Source of the DNA: Shewanella marisflavi
GTDB taxonomy: Bacteria; Pseudomonadota; Gammaproteobacteria; Enterobacterales; Shewanellaceae
Assembly (NCBI RefSeq): GCF_023283925.1
Contig: NZ_JAKIKX010000001.1
Span: forward strand, 1,050,454-1,114,453
Length of the DNA stretch: 64,000 nt
Reading direction: 5' to 3'
Part shown: in pieces, positions 56,875 to 64,000 of the stretch
Numbering within the stretch: position 1 is the first letter of the stretch
How the letters are laid out: every line of letters begins with the position of its first letter
The notes under the pieces: model-generated
What the model was told of the DNA's origin: nothing
What the model saw: the letters and a program-made list of their open reading frames with translations, nothing else
The model's database searches: none
Made by a program: the position numbers and the translations under genes

Positions 56875-58272
56875 TTAATAACCGTTTAACTTATCTATAT
56901 ATTCCGGTAGAAACAGGGAGATCTGCGGAATATAGGTGATCAGTGCCAGGAAGAAGAGCAGCAACACTAGCCAAGGGATACAGGATTGAATCACCCACCC
57001 CATGCTGCGTCCAGTGATCCCGGCGGTCACAAATAGATTGAGCCCCACCGGTGGCGTCAACATACCTATCTCCATGTTCACCACCATGATAATACCCAGA
57101 TGGATAGGATCTATGCCGAGTTGAGTTGCGATAGGGAACAAAATGGGCGCCATGATCAGCAAGATGGCCGATGGCTCCATAAAGTTACCCGCCGCCAGCA
57201 GCAGCAAGTTGACTATGATGAGGAAGCCCCAAACCGGCAGCCCCATACCCACTATGGTTTCTGCGATGATATGGGGGATCCGCTCTGTGGTTAACACATG
57301 AGCAAATAGCATGGCGTTGGCGATGATAAACAGCAACATGATGCTGACTTTCGCACCGTCACGTACTACGTGGCGGATCTCTTTGTCTGCTGGTGTTTTA
57401 ATAACAGCCAACACCATAAAGGCGAGGTTGCGTGCTGTGGCCCTAAACAGAGGTTCATCGCTGTTACGCCAGCTGACGTTTTTCAGCGGCCCGATATCTC
57501 GATAGCCAAACACGGCAATAAAATAGGCGTACACACAGGCGACCGCCGCCGCTTCTGTGGGGCTGGCGATACCGCCATAGATGGAACCCAGAACGATGAC
57601 AATAAGCGCAAGGCCACCCATTGCTTTAGCACTTGAAATAGCCAAGGGACGCACGCCAGGGAAGGGGCGAGAGGGTAGGTTTTTAATGCGGGCCACGATA
57701 TAGATAGCCAGCATTAACAATAGCCCCATCATCAGGCCTGGGATAAGGCCTGCCATAAACATGCGCGCTGCAGAAACTTCGGTAGCGGCCGCATAAACCA
57801 GCATCACGATAGAGGGGGGGATCAAGATCCCTAAGGTGCCCGAGGTGGTGATCACCCCAGCGGCAAATTTTTCCGGATAACCGGCTCTTACCATGCCGAC
57901 AATCACGATGGAGCCGATAGCGGCCACAGTTGCTGGCGATGAACCAGAGACTGCAGCAAACAGCATACAGGCCATTACTGAGGCCATCGCCAAGCCGCCA
58001 CGTATATGGCCGACACTGTCCATGGCAAATTCGATGATACGCCTCGCGACGCCACCGGTGGAGAGAAACGCCGACGAAAGAATAAAGAAGGGGATCGCCA
58101 GCAGGGTATAGTGCTCTGAGGTGGACTCATAGAGTTTTAAGGCGACCGAGGCCAGTGAATCATCTGAGAACAGCAAGATGGTCAACATGCTGGAAAAACC
58201 CAGCGCAATGGCTATCGGCATGCCTAGGAGCATACAGAAAAACAGGCTGATAAACAGGGTTGCTATAGTCAT
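56875..58272 (-). CDS. dctM: TRAP transporter large permease
   Basis: A 465-residue polytopic protein, large membrane subunit of a tripartite (TRAP) carrier, moving C4-dicarboxylates with Na+. Typical segments: GMPIAIALGFSSML, LLAIPFFILSSAFLSTGGVA, FAAVSGSSPATVAAIGSI, ITTSGTLGILIPPSIVMLVY and MEPSAILLIMAPILFP. Its start overlaps the last base of the dctQ stop. It is the last gene of dctPQM. Confidence 0.94.
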   Translation of the reverse strand: MTIATLFISLFFCMLLGMPIAIALGFSSMLTILLFSDDSLASVALKLYESTSEHYTLLAIPFFILSSAFLSTGGVARRIIEFAMDSVGHIRGGLAMASVMACMLFAAVSGSSPATVAAIGSIVIVGMVRAGYPEKFAAGVITTSGTLGILIPPSIVMLVYAAATEVSAARMFMAGLIPGLMMGLLLMLAIYIVARIKNLPSRPFPGVRPLAISSAKAMGGLALIVIVLGSIYGGIASPTEAAAVACVYAYFIAVFGYRDIGPLKNVSWRNSDEPLFRATARNLAFMVLAVIKTPADKEIRHVVRDGAKVSIMLLFIIANAMLFAHVLTTERIPHIIAETIVGMGLPVWGFLIIVNLLLLAAGNFMEPSAILLIMAPILFPIATQLGIDPIHLGIIMVVNMEIGMLTPPVGLNLFVTAGITGRSMGWVIQSCIPWLVLLLFFLALITYIPQISLFLPEYIDKLNGY

Positions 58273-58910
58273 TATTTTTTGTCTCCCGGCTGCTCGTTGT
58301 CGGCCTGAGCCTCTTGATCGATCAGGTGCATGCTCTCCTTAGCTTCATCAGCAAAGACAAAACCATCTGTCTTGTTGGTGATGATGGCGACACCCAACTG
58401 TAGGAACCGCCAAGTGAGTAACGCAAAGCCAAGTAGCAAAATACTTTGGGAGATCCACAAAGGCACGGCCGGTTCTTCCACGTCTATACGCAGGTATTCC
58501 CAGGCAGCGTCAGGGTCGAGGCCGCTGACTAAGAAATGGGGTAGGTCGATATCTTCCATCGGAACGCCAATTTGGTACATCTTGGCCAGATAATCCCAGC
58601 TACCCACCAGAAACATGCCGCAGTAGGCCAGACAGATAGCGACGGCCAAGGTGGCGGTATATTTACGCCCAGCTCTAGGGAGTTTCCTGACGAAAGCATC
58701 CACGCCAATATGAGCACCAACTTTCACACCGTAAGACATGCCAAAGAGAACGAACCAGCCGCAGATGGTAAGGGTGAGCTCCTGGATCCATAAGAAGCCT
58801 GTGTTGAAGAAGAAGCGGGCGATGACCTCTGCAAAGACCAGTAGGGTCATCGAAGTGATCAAGGTGTTGAGCACTAACTCTTCGATATGGGAAAAAAACC
58901 GAGATATCAT
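58272..58910 (-). CDS. dctQ: TRAP transporter small permease
   Basis: A 212-residue membrane protein with four helices, small subunit of the TRAP carrier: LNTLITSMTLLVFAEVIARF, WIQELTLTICGWFVLFGMSY and GAHIGVDAFVRKLP. A loop of about 55 residues between helices 3 and 4 and a charged C-terminal tail are longer than in the smallest family members. A hairpin separates it from dctP. Confidence 0.93.
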   Translation of the reverse strand: MISRFFSHIEELVLNTLITSMTLLVFAEVIARFFFNTGFLWIQELTLTICGWFVLFGMSYGVKVGAHIGVDAFVRKLPRAGRKYTATLAVAICLAYCGMFLVGSWDYLAKMYQIGVPMEDIDLPHFLVSGLDPDAAWEYLRIDVEEPAVPLWISQSILLLGFALLTWRFLQLGVAIITNKTDGFVFADEAKESMHLIDQEAQADNEQPGDKK

Positions 58911-58933
58911 CTCAAGAACTCCTTAAATAGGAA

Positions 58934-58963
58934 TGAGGCCGATTGCCATTGGAAACGGCCTCA
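58934..58963 (-). terminator. Hairpin between dctP and dctQ
   Basis: TGAGGCCG and CGGCCTCA, 14 bases apart, 35 bases after the dctP stop. As an attenuator it would let dctP, whose product is needed in excess, be made more than the membrane subunits. Confidence 0.6.
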
Positions 58964-58997
58964 ATATCTTCCTATTAAGTTAGGGGGTTAGCGCTTA

Positions 58998-60435
<1,438 letters not shown>

Positions 60436-60663
60436 TTATTTGGCGGGATTAATGCGTTTGAGTATCGCCTCACTTGGCAGTAATTCGAGATGCCCCTGGG
60501 CGTCGAAGTACCAGCCTGTGATAAAGCCCTTTTGCCTCATTGAAACAAGGTTTTGCATCACCTCTTTGGCTTCGATCATAGCTTGCTGCTCATCACAATC
60601 ATGGGTGAGCTTGAGGTATGCGGCAATGCTTGCGAGCGACGCAGATTGAGTGACATCGGCCAT
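60436..60663 (-). CDS. Small hypothetical protein
   Basis: A 75-residue soluble protein I do not recognise: MADVTQSASLASIAAYLKLT, then an acidic helix, then FITGWYFDAQGHLELLPSEA. GGTGG stands six bases before the ATG. The composition looks natural and the codon use is like its neighbours. No functional hint comes from the context. Confidence 0.55.
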   Translation of the reverse strand: MADVTQSASLASIAAYLKLTHDCDEQQAMIEAKEVMQNLVSMRQKGFITGWYFDAQGHLELLPSEAILKRINPAK

Positions 60664-60815
60664 AGTCAACCACCTTTAATCATACTTGGTTTGAGCAAAG
60701 TCTTAATGAAGAATAGTTGAGGCTAAGGGAATCGCAATAGCGCATCTAAGCTGCAAAGGCTTGTTGCTAGGTTGTTTGATTATAAATAGGAGGATTAAGC
60801 GATGAAGAAGAAATA

Positions 60816-60891
60816 TGGTGGTCGATACTGGGCTCGAACCAGTGACCCCCTCCTTGTAAGGGAGGTGCTCTCCCAGCTGAGCTAATCGACC
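60816..60891 (-). tRNA. tRNA-Val (TAC), copy 6 in transcription order
   Basis: A 76-base cloverleaf with encoded CCA; anticodon loop CTTACAA in the stem CCTCC/GGAGG gives TAC. It is the most promoter-distal of six identical genes. Confidence 0.97.
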
Positions 60892-60934
60892 TGGGATACT
60901 GACTGTGATTTTTCTTAGCCATACCTTGAAGATA

Positions 60935-61010
60935 TGGTGGTCGATACTGGGCTCGAACCAGTGACCCCCTCCTTGTAAGGGAGGTGCTCTCCCAGCTGAG
61001 CTAATCGACC
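60935..61010 (-). tRNA. tRNA-Val (TAC), copy 5
   Basis: Identical to the other five copies including CCA; spacer of 43 bases to the next copy downstream. Confidence 0.97.
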
Positions 61011-61048
61011 TGGGATAAATACAGTAGTCTTACAAATTGTGATAACAA

Positions 61049-61124
61049 TGGTGGTCGATACTGGGCTCGAACCAGTGACCCCCTCCTTGTAAGGGAGGTG
61101 CTCTCCCAGCTGAGCTAATCGACC
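61049..61124 (-). tRNA. tRNA-Val (TAC), copy 4
   Basis: Identical sequence; spacer of 38 bases downstream. Confidence 0.97.
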
Positions 61125-61164
61125 TGGGACATTATTATATTCGATACTCTCTCATTAAATGAGA

Positions 61165-61240
61165 TGGTGGTCGATACTGGGCTCGAACCAGTGACCCCCT
61201 CCTTGTAAGGGAGGTGCTCTCCCAGCTGAGCTAATCGACC
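61165..61240 (-). tRNA. tRNA-Val (TAC), copy 3
   Basis: Identical sequence; spacer of 40 bases downstream. Confidence 0.97.
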
Positions 61241-61294
61241 TGGGAATATCTCACAACGTTAATTTGAAGTGTTTATTTTAGTATTACCAAAATA

Positions 61295-61370
61295 TGGTGG
61301 TCGATACTGGGCTCGAACCAGTGACCCCCTCCTTGTAAGGGAGGTGCTCTCCCAGCTGAGCTAATCGACC
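61295..61370 (-). tRNA. tRNA-Val (TAC), copy 2
   Basis: Identical sequence; spacer of 54 bases downstream, the longest of the cluster. Confidence 0.97.
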
Positions 61371-61405
61371 TGGGATACTTCAAATTGTTACAGCCATACA
61401 GTGTA

Positions 61406-61481
61406 TGGTGGTCGATACTGGGCTCGAACCAGTGACCCCCTCCTTGTAAGGGAGGTGCTCTCCCAGCTGAGCTAATCGACC
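61406..61481 (-). tRNA. tRNA-Val (TAC), copy 1
   Basis: Identical sequence; first behind the promoter, with a 17-base leader from the -10 box. Confidence 0.97.
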
Positions 61482-61498
61482 TCGCTGTGTGGGGCCGT

Positions 61499-61526
61499 AT
61501 TATAGGGGGGAACGATCTACTGTCAA
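61499..61526 (-). promoter_or_regulatory. Consensus promoter of the tRNA-Val cluster
   Basis: On the minus strand TTGACA, 16 bases, TATAAT, both hexamers perfect, followed by a GC-rich discriminator (GGCCCC) as in stringently controlled stable-RNA promoters. Confidence 0.85.
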
Positions 61527-62257
61527 CGCTTTTTTCGAGAAAATAATGAGTCCGGTTCAATTTTGTTCGGATTGACTTAATGTTAAACAAATCAGGATTA
61601 TTTACTATCACCGTCTGACTAAAGCCTGCACAGAGGCGGGGATGCTGAGCGCAGCAATAGATGGTTTACCTGTTTGGTTTTAGGCTAATCGCTAGCCTTT
61701 GGTGGTTAGCTTGTTGAACAAAAGAAAAGGCTAGGGGAGGTGTTTGTGCTTTGTAGCAAGTATAAGCAGGCAGGTACATTCACTTAGCTTGTGGTTTGGG
61801 CGACGCCGAATCGTCATGTTTCTGCAATTGAAAAGCTGAGCGTTCGAGGATGCCTCTTTATTGGTTGAGAATAAGGATTGGTTTAGAATAACGATTGGTT
61901 GAGATGAACGAGCGCTCTAGCGTGTCTCTTTATAGAGTAAACAGAGGCGATACGCTGATTTGGCTCTAGCTAGACTGGATAAGCTACCAATTTGTGTAAC
62001 TGCTTGGGGAAACCGTATCCTTGGTGGTTCTCTTTTATGAACGCTGTGCTTATCCCATATACTCTTTGCCAATAAAGGCACACAATTATTGCAGTGCGTC
62101 TAAACCCCCAGTGATAGGGGATCAACTTTTTATGCCTAGTGAGCCCAGGCAGCGGGCTAGCTATTTTCTCTTATCCCATTTGGCTGTTAGAATAGCCCCC
62201 ACATTTAAATAGCTCAGTCTATATTTAGACGATTCGATAACAGGTTACTGTCCCATT
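61527..62257. other. Intergenic between tRNA-Val cluster and gltX
   Basis: About 730 bp without a gene I can support; a 63-codon frame at 62021-62212 lacks a ribosome binding site and protein character. The gltX promoter should be near 62180-62230, where TTAGAAT occurs at 62187-62193. Confidence 0.45.
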
Positions 62258-63667
62258 ATGACGATTAAGACGCGCTTTGCTCCAAGTCCTACCGGTTTTC
62301 TTCATGTAGGTGGTGCTCGTACGGCACTTTATTCATGGCTATATGCCCGCGCTAACCAAGGCGAATTTGTTTTACGTATCGAAGACACGGATCTCGAACG
62401 TTCAACCCCTGAGGCCTGTGCGGCAATTTTAGAAGGTATGGAGTGGTTGGGACTGAACTGGGATGAGGGTCCTTACTACCAGACCAAACGATTCGATCGT
62501 TACAACGAGATCATCGCGCAGATGTTAGAGCAGGGCACAGCCTATAAGTGTTACTGCAGCCGTGAGCGTATCGAAGCGATGCGTGAAGAGCAGGCGGCTA
62601 AAGGCGAACAGCAAAAGTATGATGGCTGTTGTCGTGATAAGGCGCCGCGTGATACCGATGAGCCTTTTGTGGTGCGTTTTAAAAACCCAACTGAAGGTAG
62701 TGTGGTTTTTGATGATTACGTGCGTGGTCGTATCGAGATCTCAAATGACTTACTCGATGACTTAATCATTGCCCGTACCGATGGCACGCCGACATATAAC
62801 TTCTGTGTTGTGGTCGATGACTGGGATATGGGGATCACCTGTGTGGTACGTGGTGAAGATCATATCAACAATACGCCGCGTCAAATCAATATTCTGAAGG
62901 CGTTAAACGCCCCAGTACCAGAATACGCTCATGTAGCGATGATTTTGGGTGACGATGGCGCCAAATTGTCTAAGCGTCATGGTGCTGTAGGCGTTATGCA
63001 ATATCGTGATGACGGTTACCTGCCTGAAGCGCTGCTTAACTACCTGGTGCGTCTAGGTTGGTCACACGGCGATCAAGAGGTCTTCTCTATTGACGAGATG
63101 AAGCAGCTATTTAAGCTAGATGATATCAATAAGGCGGCATCTGCCTTTAATACCGAAAAACTGATCTGGTTGAATCAGCACTATATGAAGGAGCTGGCAC
63201 CTGAGTATGTAGCCAAGCATCTCGAGTGGCATATGCAAGATCAAAATATCGATACTTCAAACGGCCCAGCTTTGGCTGAAGTGGTTTCGGCACTGGCCGA
63301 GCGCGCCAAGACATTAAAAGAGTTGGCAGCCTCTAGCCGCTACTTCTATGAAGATTTTAATGATTTCGATGAAACCGCGGCTAAGAAACATCTGCGTGGC
63401 GTTGCATTAGAGCCGCTGCAGTTATTACAGAAGAAGTTTGCTGAGCTAAACGAATGGACTGTTGAAGCTATTCATCAAGCGATCGAAGCGACTGCTGAAG
63501 AGTTAGAAGTTGGCATGGGTAAGGTAGGTATGCCACTGCGTGTCGCCGTGACGGGTGCCGGTATGTCGCCTGCTGTAGATTTAACCGCATTTTTGGTTGG
63601 AAAGGCTCGTTGTGAGCAAAGAATCTCCAAAGCGATTGAATTTGTAGCAAATAGAATAAATTCCTAA
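62258..63667 (+). CDS. gltX: Glutamyl-tRNA synthetase
   Basis: Charges tRNA-Glu with glutamate. The 469-residue class I synthetase has the HIGH-type motif [20 protein letters not shown], the [11 protein letters not shown] region, KMSKS-type [11 protein letters not shown] near residue 240 and a helical anticodon-binding C-terminus. Its substrate tRNA is encoded 260 bp downstream. Confidence 0.97.
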   Translation: MTIKTRFAPSPTGFLHVGGARTALYSWLYARANQGEFVLRIEDTDLERSTPEACAAILEGMEWLGLNWDEGPYYQTKRFDRYNEIIAQMLEQGTAYKCYCSRERIEAMREEQAAKGEQQKYDGCCRDKAPRDTDEPFVVRFKNPTEGSVVFDDYVRGRIEISNDLLDDLIIARTDGTPTYNFCVVVDDWDMGITCVVRGEDHINNTPRQINILKALNAPVPEYAHVAMILGDDGAKLSKRHGAVGVMQYRDDGYLPEALLNYLVRLGWSHGDQEVFSIDEMKQLFKLDDINKAASAFNTEKLIWLNQHYMKELAPEYVAKHLEWHMQDQNIDTSNGPALAEVVSALAERAKTLKELAASSRYFYEDFNDFDETAAKKHLRGVALEPLQLLQKKFAELNEWTVEAIHQAIEATAEELEVGMGKVGMPLRVAVTGAGMSPAVDLTAFLVGKARCEQRISKAIEFVANRINS

Positions 63668-63675
63668 AAAACGAG

Positions 63676-63704
63676 TTGACACTTTTGGGTGTGCTGCATA
63701 GAAT
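63676..63704 (+). promoter_or_regulatory. Promoter of the tRNA-Ala/tRNA-Glu unit
   Basis: TTGACA, 17 bases, TAGAAT, followed by a GC-rich discriminator GCGCCTCGC. It begins directly after the gltX stop. Confidence 0.8.
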
Positions 63705-63770
63705 GCGCCTCGCAGTTGAGACACAGCCGGCAGATGCTCGCGGTGCACTCAAAGGTGACAAGTTAGGTAA

Positions 63771-63846
63771 GGGGCCTTAGCTCAGCTGGGAGAGCGCAAC
63801 ACTGGCAGTGTTGAGGTCAGCGGTTCGATCCCGCTAGGCTCCACCA
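63771..63846 (+). tRNA. tRNA-Ala (GGC)
   Basis: A 76-base cloverleaf with encoded CCA; anticodon loop CTGGCAG within CAACA/TGTTG gives GGC. Confidence 0.96.
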
Positions 63847-63927
63847 TCTAATTTGAAAAGCGTTGAAGCAATAGCCTACTAGCTTTAACGAGTATTCACT
63901 CGGTACAGAGTATAAGGTACCAACAGT

Positions 63928-64000
63928 GTCCCATTCGTCTAGAGGCCTAGGACACCGCCCTTTCACGGCGGTAACAGGGGTTCGAATCCCCTATGGGATA
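63928..64000 (+). tRNA. tRNA-Glu (TTC), 3' end cut by the window
   Basis: GTCCCAT pairs with ATGGGAT (ending G-U), anticodon loop CTTTCAC gives TTC, T-loop TTCGAAT. The window ends at the discriminator base, so the CCA is not visible. Confidence 0.95.

Noticed and set aside
60816..61481. Array of 76-base identical units with 35-54-base spacers, CRISPR-like at first sight
   Set aside because: The units fold as tRNA-Val with encoded CCA; too long for CRISPR repeats and without cas genes.
61273..61611. A 112-codon reading frame with two repeated segments
   Set aside because: It is made of tRNA-Val sequence read in frame, a well-known false ORF.

Overview
The window looks like a chromosome segment of a marine gammaproteobacterium, most probably Shewanella. 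I infer this from the gene order (tandem wecA-type genes, glmM and galU; cysD-cysN-transporter-cysC; cysQ-mak-elyC-DUF2982; phhA-phhB-tyrR-fah-maiA; dctBD with a TRAP transporter; a tRNA-Val cluster before gltX) and from protein features. No species can be fixed without a database search.

Layout. 1-7.4 kb is the end of a surface-polysaccharide locus: a partial hexapeptide acetyltransferase, a degraded stretch with an IS5-type transposase relic, two tandem WecA-like glycosyl-1-phosphate transferases, galU, a glmM-type mutase and an rfbA with a TTG start. 7.4-20.2 kb is accessory DNA: a phage-type integrase, an orphan secreted protein, a four-gene operon (small protein, two long tyrosine-recombinase-like proteins, and a 418-residue protein with a possible sliding-clamp fold and a clamp-binding-like tail), a DUF4124 protein, two very small membrane peptides, a HipA relic and an IS256-family transposase with a changed catalytic residue. 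The three recombinase-operon genes resemble the gamma-mobile-trio (GMT) type of mobile island. 20.3-23.5 kb returns to sugar-nucleotide genes (ugd, a UDP-glucuronate 4-epimerase-like gene) and a PHP-domain phosphatase.

23.8-28.8 kb is sulfate activation (cysD, cysN, an SLC13-type carrier, cysC). An AbiE toxin-antitoxin pair at 29.2-30.6 kb is flanked by two direct copies of about 420 bp, each carrying the 3' end of cysC and the 3' end of a secreted-protein gene, which points to insertion with duplication of the target region. 31-39.3 kb holds the intact secreted GYWKNH protein, a large CHASE hybrid histidine kinase overlapping a GGDEF response regulator, and a Wzi-type outer-membrane protein.

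From 39.6 kb on the window is ordinary core genome: cysQ, fructokinase, elyC, DUF2982, bactofilin, napF, galE-galU; an aromatic amino-acid catabolism block (phhAB, tyrR, fah, maiA) with two recognisable TyrR boxes; a LysR/MFS pair; DctB/DctD with dctPQM and a matching sigma-54 promoter in front of dctP; six identical tRNA-Val(TAC) genes behind a consensus promoter; gltX; and tRNA-Ala(GGC) and tRNA-Glu(TTC) at the right edge, the last cut before its CCA.

The best candidate for something little described is the 10.1-16.4 kb operon, where an apparently competent tyrosine recombinase is paired with a similar protein lacking the nucleophilic tyrosine, plus a co-transcribed clamp-like protein.
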